Source: Ulva prolifera
Taxonomy: Eukaryota; Chlorophyta; Ulvophyceae; Ulvales; Ulvaceae
Assembly: GCA_023078555.1 (NCBI GenBank)
Contig: CM041202.1
Span: 1,298,022-1,362,021 of the forward strand
DNA: 64,000 nt
Direction of reading: 5' to 3'
Shown here: positions 53,270 to 63,904 of the stretch, piece by piece
Layout of the letters: each line of letters starts with the position of its first letter
Position numbering within the stretch: position 1 is the first letter of the stretch
Program-made: the position numbers and the translations under genes
Notes under the pieces: generated by a model
Database searches by the model: none
What the model was told of the DNA's origin: nothing
The model's input: the letters and a program-made list of their open reading frames with translations, nothing else

Positions 53270-56200
53270 CGGCGAGGTCACTGCATTGCAATTGAGCGGA
53301 GAGATCTCTAGACATGCATGTGAGCAACGCTAAGCACTGATTTGAATGTGGTCGTGCAAATCTGGACCTCTGTCCCGTGACGCACACGTGTGCCACATCG
53401 AACAGGCCTCGAGAAACCGGTCCTCAGGCGTCGACTGATATCATGTCTCATGTCGTCAGCACCGCGCCATTCACAATGCATGGAGCCTGTGCAGCCCGGC
53501 TGGTGCCACCGCCACCGCAATTTCATGCCCCCAACGGTGCTAATAGGTTCGAAAGAGTGAACATACGACATCAGTTGTGTAAACAAACGGGCTAACGATG
53601 CTGCGTGCACGATGAGAGCTGCGGTCATGCCGCTCGATTGTTACGGCCGTAACGCTGCGCGCCGGAGGCAGCACGCATCTGCAACTGTGACAACTCAATG
53701 TAGATACAATCTCTATACGTATAGTAGCGTGAAGAAGTTGGGATAGCAGCGGTTCTGTAGCCTTGGCGAAGGAGGTATCGCCAAGGCACGTCTGTACAGT
53801 TGTCTATAGCAAGCCCGACCGTTGCCACAGCCCTGCCGAATTTGTCAAGCAGATACAATGTCAACGTCATTATCACTTTGCGGGAGCATGCTGTATGGGT
53901 AAATTCAATGCGTTGCGAGTGCTAGACAGCGCTGTCTGTCATCTCCCGATGCCAGGGCACATACGGTCACTCATAACGCGACGCTATTTACTTCAAAGTG
54001 AGCCACTAGGTGTGATTTTACTGCCGTGCTGTAGCGAGCTTCGGTAGCGTTGTGAGGATGTTATTCCGTTAACAATGCTGCGGAGTGCGCCTACGCCTGA
54101 CGCTGCAACGCTCACGCGATGTCAATCACGCATTCTTTACAAACCTCTAGCATTGTATGATGATAGAGTGTCTGGCTGTGAACGCAGAGACGGTCAATCT
54201 GCTCAGAGCTGGCGTCGTCGGCGACACCAGGCTAGCGACCAAAGCCAGTGCGCAGTTGCAAACGCCCCGGAAACAGACGATTCGCTCGTTTCAGCCTTCG
54301 CCATGTAGCTTTGACGCAAGCAAGTAATAGCTTCTGTCATATCAATTCAAAAAGTGTGCAAAGCTCGCTGCATGCCGAGGTATTGCAGTTGTACGCACGG
54401 CGCGCTGCAACCGGTACCGGTGCCTGCGTCGCAGCTGGCAGTGACAGTCACACATGAGACGGATCGAAACCTGAGGACCGGGGAAAAATGACATCACCCA
54501 TGCGACATCATGGCCATGCACTGGATGATAGCGCAACAAAAAGCGTTGAACCCCCATTGACATTTAGCTTATGACCGGGAGATGCCGCTGCAGTGGCAGC
54601 AGTCGCTGGGGAAATCCCGGTGAAGAGCGCAGAGTCTGCGCCGCAGAGTGTGACGCGCACTAGTGCTCCCGCCATGAAAAAGGGGGGTGGAACAACACTG
54701 CTGTTGATTCGGAAGAGGTTTTTTGATGATGTTTGTCGATTACCATTCTCTCTTCTGTAACCTTTTCAGCAGAGTACACGGGCTCAGCTGAATTCAGCCG
54801 AGAGCACCGTGTACCCGTGCACCCCTGTTTATAAGCGCATGCATGGACACGGAGCGCGATGCGCAATTGCGCAAGCAATCATGTGAAGGATGGACTGTCC
54901 TGCTGGGCAACGGCGACGGCGATAGGCCTCCCCGTCAAGGCCATGCGAATAACAAGGCCTTGTTATAATTACCCACCGGGCCTTAGAGGCTCGCCCCCCT
55001 CCCCACGCCGCAGAGTTGGAACGGACGGTTGCTTTCACCGATCAGAAAAACTTTACAGCTGCACATGTAGCTTCCGAGATTCACAAACGGCGCTCCCGCT
55101 GCATGCGTGGCTGCATCCTGTGTTTCTGTAGTCGACGACGCTCTGTGCGCGCTGTGAGCCGTGCTGAATGTCTGCTGTGTGCGAATCCCACCGCGCACAG
55201 CTTGCAGAGGATTGATATCTAGATCTGCTCAAGCAGCTGTAAATGCTGCGACCGCCTGCCCTGGTCTGGCCCCGATGAAGGTAGCCAGCTTCGGAGTGTA
55301 GTCCGGGTATGCTGTCACAAATCACACTCTTGCTGTGTGCGGCCCTGTCGATCGTATGGCCATGCTGCATCGAGTATAGTGTCACAACAGTATGGTCCAC
55401 GCAGAGCTGTCAATGATGCAACAGCTCTGCAGAGCTGTATACGTAGGTAGCTCTGCAGTGCCCGCGACGCCTGGCTGCTCTCCTTTGCTGTGCACCGCTT
55501 CGCCGTCTATACACTCGCAGAGATCTGTGGAGAAAGGCAACGAGGCTCATGTCACCGCATTGAAATATGGCGTTTGCTCTGCTCGGCTGCTTGCACAGCA
55601 GCATGACGTCGCTGTCCCAGCGTACTAGCTACCAACCACGCCAGATGCAACGTTAACACAGCATCGATTGTTCGCTCAAAACATGTACCGTTCTGTTGCT
55701 GACATATAGCTGGAGAAGCGACGTGATGCGTTGCTATTCCAGCGGCATGTACCGTCGCTGTTGCGAAGATGCACTACCGCTGCGCACACAGCTGCACAAG
55801 CTCTCGACACATTATAAGTGAACTCGACTGCAAATTTTGCTGCATCGCACAGCATGCGCTGGCTGCCGATGGCCACAATCCTCTGTTTCACCGCTCCGAG
55901 ACAGCACTTACAGTCTGTTTATCACCACAGTCTGCTGCAGCCCCTCACGACATAGATCTGGCCACTCGCCTCGGTAGCACAATTGGCGCTGGCCTTGTGA
56001 TGGCAAAGCAGGCAGACCACTCGAAGCAGGGAGCGATGGAATAGCAACAGAAAACACAATGTCACACAAGCAGCAGCACTGCCGTGCTTGAGGCATGCAC
56101 ATTCAGACCTGCATTCTCTGCACATGGACAGATGTCATCTGATCACAGAAGAACACAAGTTATCGCAACAGAAGCTTGCACACTCTGGCACACACCCTCT

Positions 56201-57000
56201 GTCCTTTGCTAGGAACTCAATGGGCACCACAACATAGAGCAACACATCACAAGTTGCTGCAAATGAAGCTTACACTTTTGGACCCGGAGCTGGATCATCC
56301 CCCCCGTTGTGAGGGACCAACAAACATGCACTCACGCTAGTTTCAAAGTCCGAACCATGCACACCCACCACAACACCTGCAGCCATCTGCCCTCTTCGGA
56401 GCTTACACACGTTCACAACTACCTAAAACGTAGAGAACAGCTGCTGCTACTACCTAAGTGCCCTGCTCCCACCACCTCAGCACCTCGGCCCCACATGCCA
56501 CCTCCGCAGCCCCCCGCCCCCATGGACGGGCTTTTTGAGGCTACAGCAATCACATCACATATATCGGAATCCCGAAACCCAACGCGCACCCCGCCCGGTG
56601 GGCTAGGCACGTAGTGCCATCGTTATCCCTTCTGTCAGAAACTGGCCAGCAGTGCTGGGTACCACTCACATGTCGGCAATATCGCGTCGCCGCATGCATA
56701 CTATAGTAGTACTATAGTATGCGCGAACCTGCCGCGGTACTAAATACCACCAGTGCTGGAACGACCCCACCGCACTGGCAGGGCTTGCTCGCATGGCCTT
56801 CATAGCAGAAGAGTAGAAACAGGTACAGGCAAACGCACAAGCCTGTTTCGAAACAACGCGTACACGCACATTTGCGCGAGCGTTGATGTTGTGTGTGTCG
56901 ACACCGCGGTGCGCACCGCAGCTGAGTCACCGGGGTGCACCGTACGTGGCATATGTTTGTGCGTGTGCATGCATAGACGCACCGAGCGGATCAGGCGCGG
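53270..57000. other. No recognisable gene
   Basis: ORFs up to about 115 codons on both strands without motifs. A diverged LINE end lies at 54700-54770 (GTTGATTCGGAAGAGG, then TTCTCTCTTCTGTAACC). Short perfect palindromes occur at 55421-55438 (ACAGCTCTGCAGAGCTGT) and around 56697-56721. Confidence 0.5.
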
Positions 57001-57002
57001 TT

Positions 57003-57085
57003 GTAGTGTGGCCATGTGTATGTGGCTGTTGATTCGGAGGACGTTCTTCTGTGGTATTTTTTCTCCCGTCCATTCGCTTGTTAAA
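57003..57085 (+). mobile_element. Degenerate LINE 3' end
   Basis: GTTGTAGTGTGGCCATG, TGTGGCTGTTGATTCGGAGG and TTCTCCCGTCCATTCGCTTG follow the order of the LINE 3' UTR and tail. Confidence 0.65.
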
Positions 57086-57340
57086 GTCGGCGTGTCAGGA
57101 AGTACCTTTGTCAAGACACTTGACTACGAAAGTTGATGACGGAAGCTTGCAAATCCAACATGACAGCGTTGCCAAGATCGAACATCATGCCGCGACAGAT
57201 CGTAGCGAAGCATTGCTGGTGACATCATGATGAGTGCGTCCAATGTTGCAACATGTTGTCACATATGCAGTAGTGCGTTCAGGTGCAGCTGACGCGACAG
57301 TCCTCGATGCGGCTGCAGGCCAGGCACGAGCTAGTACTAG

Positions 57341-57391
57341 TGTGGCAATCCAGTGATATGGCCATGGCCGCTGTACCGCTGGATTGCCACA
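57341..57391. mobile_element. Palindromic mini-element, 51 bp
   Basis: TGTGGCAATCCAGTG on the left and CGCTGGATTGCCACA on the right, flanked by ACTAG and GCTAG (4-5-bp duplication). Same family as 3196-3295 and 61338-61382. Confidence 0.8.
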
Positions 57392-59769
57392 GCTAGACGT
57401 TCCAAGTATACGGCCTTGCCCTGATTATAAAGGGCCGAAGGTCACACATCGGTTTCGTTTACACGAGAGTGAACGGGAGAAGGTAGACACCGCCGATGAA
57501 TGTCAGCTTCGAAAAGGTCAAATATTCGTGGTGCAGGACCCCCTGGACTCGTGTAGGATTCTGCAGACTGTTTTCACTTGCGCAGACATGCATGCGTCGG
57601 TAGCGCTGGGCACGCAGTGCGCAGGACCAATGGTTCGTGCGTAGCAAGGGCGACATGGCCACGTGTGCACAAGCGCTGTTGCGCCGCAGCTGCACGCAGA
57701 CTTGCAATTGGTGAACGGCAGCTTTCACGCATTGTGGCCACGCGTGGTCACATCACATCGTGGTCACGTGAACGCCCCTGCGTGTCCGGACATGTCCCCA
57801 CCGGATTCCCTATCCGGCCGGACAATATATCTGCTGGAGATGATGGGTGCGCTGCAAAGACAAAAGCCGCGAAACAGGTGGCACCACGAAGACACCGAGC
57901 ACCTCAAATTTGAGGACAGGTTTAAGGATAGGTTCATCGATCCTGCAGTGGCCAGCACATCTCACGCGCACGCGAGCCACGGCGAGCACTGCTGGCCCAG
58001 CAGCTCTTACACAGCAGGCGCCCAGTCCACACCAGCACGGCCGGATGTGTGCTTGGACGCATGCATGTGCACATATCCTGTTCCATTGAGACGTTTACGA
58101 ATCCGCAGACCCGCACTTGTCCTTTGACTGCAGCTTCTCAGATACACGCCATTTTGACTTGGCGACTCCTGGAAGTTTTGGGGTTTCTGACATGTGAATC
58201 TGCTGGTGTAAAAACTCAGAACTTGAAGACATACCAGGCATCGTGCGAAGATGCAGGAGGAACTCAGAAGAACAGAGCATGCAAGATTACACCTTGCCAG
58301 CATGCAATACTGGGTCACAGACACTATGCACATGCATTCCACTTGCCTGTGCGTAGCCATTGCATTACCCATGTCACACCTTGCATTACCGTGTCACACC
58401 TCCCACCTCCCACCCCTGCCAGTGTGGAGGCTCCCACCCCTTTGCCTCAACCCTGCCAGTGGTGCCTCCCACCCTTGCAACTCCCACATGTCCACTCTTC
58501 TGTGCAATAGCATATGTGCAGCATCCTTGCAATGGGATGTGCCAAGGTGAAGTCAGGTAAATCTGAATCTACTGCGCCATATCCTATTGGACATTGACAA
58601 CTCCGAATTAACAGGCCAAATATGCTGAAGGTCGCACATCATCCTGCTATCATGCCATCTGCACTGCCAGGCTGACCCTGATCCACTTTGCTCCAGTGCT
58701 CCACACAGCTGCATGCCTTGCTTGCTTTGTCCTTGTAATTAATTGTCAACACAGCTGCATGCACAACAGATGTGGTTGCATGCACGAGGGATATTGTGCA
58801 GTCATGTATGCACTCATGCATGATGACAAACACACTTCAAGAAAGCTTCACAGCCTTGCTGTGGTGCAGCCAATGGGCTTGCACAGCTGGAGGTGAACAA
58901 GAAGGCTAGAGGTACATCTCTTCAGGGATGAGCTGTCGAGGTCAACTGCAGTGCTCGTTGTCATGGTTTTCCAGTGGCTTGTCTCCAACCCGACTTGCTG
59001 TCAAAATCCATGCATATGATCAGGTGAGCTGGCTTGAAAGGCTCCTGCCATGCAACTGCAGTGGACACTGGAACTGGCTTTGCCAGAAGCTGGTACCAGT
59101 TGCCAGCCAATAAGAATCACTGCTTGTGACAGCAGGGTGAAATTGCTGTGCCCGGGCCCAAAAGAACACACAATTTGGGACGCCTTGACCCAAGGGAACA
59201 CACAATTTGTCATTGCAGGGACATGGGAATTGATCCACCATGACTGGCAGTTGCTGTGACTTACACAAACCACAGACTCTCGGAGAGTGTAACACACATC
59301 CCGGACCACAGACTCGACTCGGGATCACATGTTAGTGGAGTGTCTGTCACATCTATCAGCACAAATATCAGCACGGGGCAGTGTCCATGGCCCATCTACA
59401 CTGCTCAGGGCTAAACTGCCCGCGGTGTCCCCGCCCCTCCCTCGCTGACCGGGCTTAGGCTGCAGCACAGGCGCTTTCTTGGCCGGCGCGCGCCGCCTCT
59501 TCCGTGTGGCCCGGCGCCCAGACACATTCTGCTGGAGCTGGTCCTTATAAGTAATTACCGGTAGGCGCCTCGGTCCTGAGCAGGTCGGCGCTGCCGTGTC
59601 ATTGATGACGCCGCTGCCGTGTTACTCCGCCGCTCAGGGCTGCTCTGTTCGGGTACAGTATAGCAGCGGGAGGTGGCTACGGTTGGGGGATTGGGTTGGG
59701 GTATGGGAACTGGGACCGCGAGCCCCCCGGGCGGCTAGCGCATGGGGCCGGCTCCGGCCGGGCTGCCGG

Positions 59770-60053
59770 CTTAAGCCAATTGGGCCGCCGCGGCCGCGCG
59801 GGCGCGGGGGTGCGTGTGTTGAGGGGTTGAGCGGGGACGGGTGCGTGGGTGTGGTGTGGGGGTGTGTGGGTGGGTGTTCAGTGGGGCAGAGGCGCGGTGC
59901 TGTGTGCGGGTGCTTGCTGTGACTTGGCCCTGTCTTCGGGCGGATTCGAGGTGGCTGTCACTCTCCTGACGCGTGTGCTTTGGGTTGTTTGTGTGCTTCC
60001 TCGCTGACCTGGCGGTGCTACCGGCCCCTCCGGCTTTGTCCTTGTAACACATC
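59770..60053 (+). mobile_element. GT-rich retroposon (unit-B copy)
   Basis: Counterpart of 29440-29758, ending GGCTTTGTCCTTGTAACAC. Slightly shorter. Confidence 0.6.
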
Positions 60054-61337
60054 CCATGCTGGTATGCGCTGCGTGTTGCTGCTGGTTGCGTGTGTTTGCG
60101 GTTCCCCTGGTTGCCCGCAATGCTACCTGCCTTGCTCGCTTTGTCCTTGTAACACACAGCCATACCTAAGCTTGTGTCTTCCAATTAGTCCGCCAGGCCA
60201 GGACAAGTCATCGCCTCAGGTAGGCCAGATCTCTAGCCTCAGGTCAGCGCAACATGGCGCAACGATGACCTGTGCCGCAGAAAAAAAGAATGCAGTAAAC
60301 TGGGTGTCAGTGCGCGTACTGTAGTGTACAGTGCAAGGTACCGTATCCGGCAGATGTGCACCTTCATGGCTGTGCGTTCCGCAAGCATGCACACACATCA
60401 AGGAGGGCGACTTGATTGAATGCATCCCCCACCTGTTCCACGAGCGGAAGAGAGTCTGGGAGCCGATTGCCGGACATCGAAAGATGGCTGCTGGCAAGCA
60501 GGGAGTGCCCCCCCCACCCATAAGGCGCCTGGTGCCCAATGATCAGAGAAGTGTGGCCGTCAACACCGTGTACATCAATGAGCAAGCATCGTGTGTCCCG
60601 GCCGAGCCTCCGAGCCCGTGTGCAAGTAGAACAGAGGCACGCAGGCAGGACCAGGAAAGCAGGTCCTGAAAGATTCACTCTGAACCTTCAAAGTTTCACT
60701 TTGAAAGCTTCATTTTCACAGTGTGAACTCTGGATTGCTTCTTGTGCAGCTGTGGTTCTTGTTGCTCGTCCACTCGTCTGTGCATGTAAAGTCTTTGCCA
60801 CACGAATTGTGGACAGTTGCAGCCCCGAGTGTAGACACAGCATTGGATATAGCTACAATTGCGGCCGCGAATGCAGACACAGCCGGCGCAAGAATACTCC
60901 CACCATCCACCCGTAAAGCCTGCCAGCACATCTATTGCTTGAGAGCATGCCGGCCGGGCACCTACAACACGGGCCGCCTGGCACCCCACCGTGGCGCCGA
61001 CACATGGCAACGTGTACGTTACATAGACCAAGCCGGAGAGGCCGGTAGCACCGCCAGCGCAACGACGCCAAAGCCACCAGTGCACGCGCATGCATGACAG
61101 CAGCTGCCCACCCATGCTGAACCCAACCAAAGCACCCTAGCACAGCATGGCAGACAGACACCCACCCACTCACGCACAGTGCCACAGCCACAGCCGCGAA
61201 ATCGAGCACCCTCCAGACCCGGCAGCCCCATGCAGCCCCGGGCCCTTACACCGAGTGGCGCCGCCACCCGCGTGGCCGCGGCGGCCCAAGCCGGCAGCAT
61301 GGCCGTTATCGGCCCCCCACGCAAGCAGCCAGGCCCC

Positions 61338-61382
61338 TGTGGCAATCCAGTGATATGACCGCTATACCACTGGATTGCCACA
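61338..61382. mobile_element. Palindromic mini-element, 45 bp, unit B only
   Basis: TGTGGCAATCCAGTGATAT, a 7-bp centre, then ATACCACTGGATTGCCACA. Exact 5-bp GCCCC at 61333-61337 and 61383-61387. Unit A (about 31135) lacks it, showing recent insertion. Confidence 0.88.
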
Positions 61383-61781
61383 GCCCCCCCTTCCGTCCCC
61401 CAGACCCAAACCCCCACCCCCCTTCGCACATCCCCGCAGCTGCACAACCCCACAGCCCTCCACCCCCGCGAAGATCCAACCCCCCACCCGACCAGAGCAT
61501 CCCCAGCGCGGCAGAACAGCACAGCAGCACCATCACCTGCTAAACCGCCTGGGAGGGGGTGTGGGGGGGGGGGGGGGATTTGTGTATCGCTTCAAGCGGA
61601 GGCATCAACAAGTTGTTTAGGCCTCCGTTGGCGTTGCATACGCTGGTTGCGGGCGCGATGCTAGTGGATGAGTTGGTGGATTTGTGTTGGTTTTTGTGTT
61701 CTTGCTGGTTTCGCGGTGCTGCCCACCTTGGCGCCTGTACCCTTGTGAAACTCGGCAGTGCACATGCAGAACCTCTGAACC

Positions 61782-61819
61782 GGTTTCTGTGTTTGCTTTC
61801 TCCCGTTCACTCTTTTGTA
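61782..61819 (+). mobile_element. 38-bp truncated LINE insertion with 20-bp TSD, unit B only
   Basis: An exact 20-bp duplication (61762-61781 and 61820-61839; starts ACATGCAGAA) brackets 38 bp: GGTTTCTGTGTTTGC followed by the LINE tail TCCCGTTCACTCTTTTGTA. Unit A (about 31510) has the single, uninterrupted site. Confidence 0.93.
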
Positions 61820-62741
61820 ACATGCAGAACCTCTGAACCAGCACTAGCTATAACTATAGTACTGGCAGCTGCCTGGTGCCTTGAGGGGTGGCGCCGCCTC
61901 CGACGGCGTGCATGAGCTCTTGTCGTGGATCATGGTGACAGAGGCGCCGCTGGCTGAAATATTTGATTGTTGTCCGTCTGCGGCAGCCGCTGTTCGAATG
62001 GCGATCGGTATGCTGGGTGTGAGGCACCCCCGTGACGTCACAGGCACTGCAGCTCGCGATGGAGCTCCTAGGCCGAACACGCGCCGCTACTCAAGTCTGT
62101 TACAGAAGAGCCGCGACTCAATTCGATTTCTGTCAGTCTGTGGTGTAGAGTAGCGGTGGACAGATTGACGCTTGTCGCGACTGATGAGCCGCGAGCCCGG
62201 GCCGGCCGCGGGACCAAGCTTTGCAATCTGGATGAGCGGCGTCGTACGCGCTGTGCGTGCCAGCTCGTAGCTGTGCGTGCCACGATATCAATATACGCCG
62301 CGTCTCACAGTCGCCTCCAGAGCAGCCCTCCACGACCGTTTTATTTGTGGAGGGGTCTCCGATGCCGTCACCTTTGCGTGGCCTTCTGTTTTCACTTTCG
62401 AGCGGAGTCTGGAGACCGGCCTGAGCTCTGCTCTTCTGGCAACTCTACGGCCTGTGTTCACTGAGATGTTGCCATCGGCCTGGGAGACAACAAGTATGGC
62501 CAGGTGGGTGCGTACGACCACGCGAGCACCCTGAGATCATTGGAAGTCAGCTGACTGGCCATACATGGCGCGTGAAGCCATGCTCCACCTTTGTTCGTGT
62601 CGGGGACTTTATGCCGGTCGAAAGCGTCGACGTGTCAGAGCCCCAGGGCTGCGAATCACGATAGATGTAGCCGCTCCAGCAAAGCATTAAGTTTCTCGGG
62701 AAGCCGACGCCCATATCCACACTTGTTCATGCTCCCGGCCG

Positions 62742-63410
62742 GTGGTGGATAATCAGCGCTGGCGCTCCAGGCTACGTCGCGACGCGTTGAAGCGGGTCAC
62801 ATCGCGCCGCATGCGGGCGCACGTGACTGCACAGTCTACCATGAGCTTCTACAAAAGGAAGATCATGCATGAGATCCGTGACGCATCTGTCCAAGCTCAG
62901 CTGCAACGTGCGCGTCATGTATGCCGCATTTGTGGCCGCCGCCACTGCAGATTCAGTTTTGCACACACGGCAGCGGCTCGAGACGACATTATAAATGCAA
63001 GCGCACGCAGTCCAACGGGATTTCACGCCAGTGTGAACATCTGGATATTCTTGCTACGATACTCCCTAATTTGTCGATTGGGGCGCGCATTGTTTGGAAT
63101 TGAGTTTGATCATGCCAGTGGCCGTGCGCTCCGAGTAGCAAGCGTGAAGGCGACTACGGAAAACCGACGGTTCTGTTTTTTCTTACAGACAGCGGTGCTC
63201 TCCCTCTCCTTGCCATGCTTAGATCGACTCGAAGTTTCCATAGCTTGCCGTGCCGCTGAAACAAGCCCTTCAACGTCGCATCCGCGTCTCGGGCCGGACA
63301 CTTGGTACTGCGCCAATGCACCCTCCAATGTTCCGAGTCGACAAACTGCGGATATACAACAGCGAGTTGGTGATATTTGTCTTCTCTTGTTCCACTCTTT
63401 GATGACTTGA
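62742..63410 (+). CDS. 222-codon ORF of unknown function
   Basis: Arg-rich N-terminus (R-W-R-S-R-L-R-R-D, K-R-V-T-S-R-R-M-R), M-S-F-Y-K-R-K-I-M-H-E-I-R-D, then C-R-I-C-G-R-R-H-C. A Cys/His group could bind zinc. It lies outside the duplicated units. It overlaps an open minus-strand frame, so at most one is real. Confidence 0.25.
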   Translation: MVDNQRWRSRLRRDALKRVTSRRMRAHVTAQSTMSFYKRKIMHEIRDASVQAQLQRARHVCRICGRRHCRFSFAHTAAARDDIINASARSPTGFHASVNIWIFLLRYSLICRLGRALFGIEFDHASGRALRVASVKATTENRRFCFFLQTAVLSLSLPCLDRLEVSIACRAAETSPSTSHPRLGPDTWYCANAPSNVPSRQTADIQQRVGDICLLLFHSLMT

Positions 63411-63576
63411 GTTGGTGCAGAAAGAGCCCAGATAGCACGAGTATCTCGTCCGTATCAGGGGTCAGCCGTGTCGACAAACTCGTTCGAACATTGCGATGTC
63501 CATCACAAGGGCAACGTCCGCTGTCCTGAATGCTCTGCCGCTGATATTTGGGAATGTTTTCGGTGCACAGCTGCAC
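63154..63576 (-). CDS. 140-codon ORF of unknown function
   Basis: Balanced composition (D-E-I-L-V-L-S-G-L-F-L-H-Q-L-K, Y-H-Q-L-A-V-V-Y-P-Q-F-V-D, H-G-K-L-W-K-L-R-V-D) and an ATG start. No family recognised. It competes with the plus-strand ORF at 62742-63410. Confidence 0.25.
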   Translation of the reverse strand: MQLCTENIPKYQRQSIQDSGRCPCDGHRNVRTSLSTRLTPDTDEILVLSGLFLHQLKSSKSGTREDKYHQLAVVYPQFVDSEHWRVHWRSTKCPARDADATLKGLFQRHGKLWKLRVDLSMARRGRAPLSVRKNRTVGFP

Positions 63577-63904
63577 CGCACCGCAGATTAAGCCAAGGTT
63601 GACAAAAGCTAGCTGCCAGCTTATCCTGCAGTAGTGGCGACAGCTGCGCCACGTGTATTTTCCACAGCAGTGACTTTCGCGATCCAGATTTTCGTCTTGT
63701 TGTATGCATGGCGCCGTACTGACTTCGCGACGGGTGTCCGTATGTGCTCAGTGCGGGCAGCTGCAGTGGGCGCGCAGGTATGACAGATGCGTTCCGCGGT
63801 GTAAATACATTGCTTCGCAGTCGTGCATCTGGCGGCGCACGCGCAGCCGCAGGTCCACGTGTCCGCTGTGTATACGCTCGTGTGTTGCAGCAGCGCTACC
63901 GTGT

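Larger units (their letters stand above)
52597..57640. other. Unit-B-specific 5-kb segment
   Basis: Unit A has only 27056-27306 at this place, mostly LINE debris. The segment contains diverged LINE ends, a triple-hairpin cluster (53122-53263), a palindromic mini-element (57341-57391) and short ORFs without motifs; one near the left edge (52566-52713, frame with C-Q-R-C-G, C-A-T-K-A-C-C and Q-R-C) is Cys-rich. Near its right edge 57265-57283 is the reverse complement of unit-A sequence, suggesting that part of it is inverted. Confidence 0.6.
32441..62728. repeat. Unit B of the large tandem duplication
   Basis: Begins with sequence like 18302-19545 (identical but for about one base over 1.24 kb) and switches to copy-1-like sequence (8710 onward) near 33680, so its start is a mosaic of the two copies seen in unit A. 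B-specific material: 38453-42981, an expanded minisatellite at 46108-46290, 52597-57640 and several small insertions. It lacks 10076-11472 and 18381-20934 of unit A. Confidence 0.9.
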
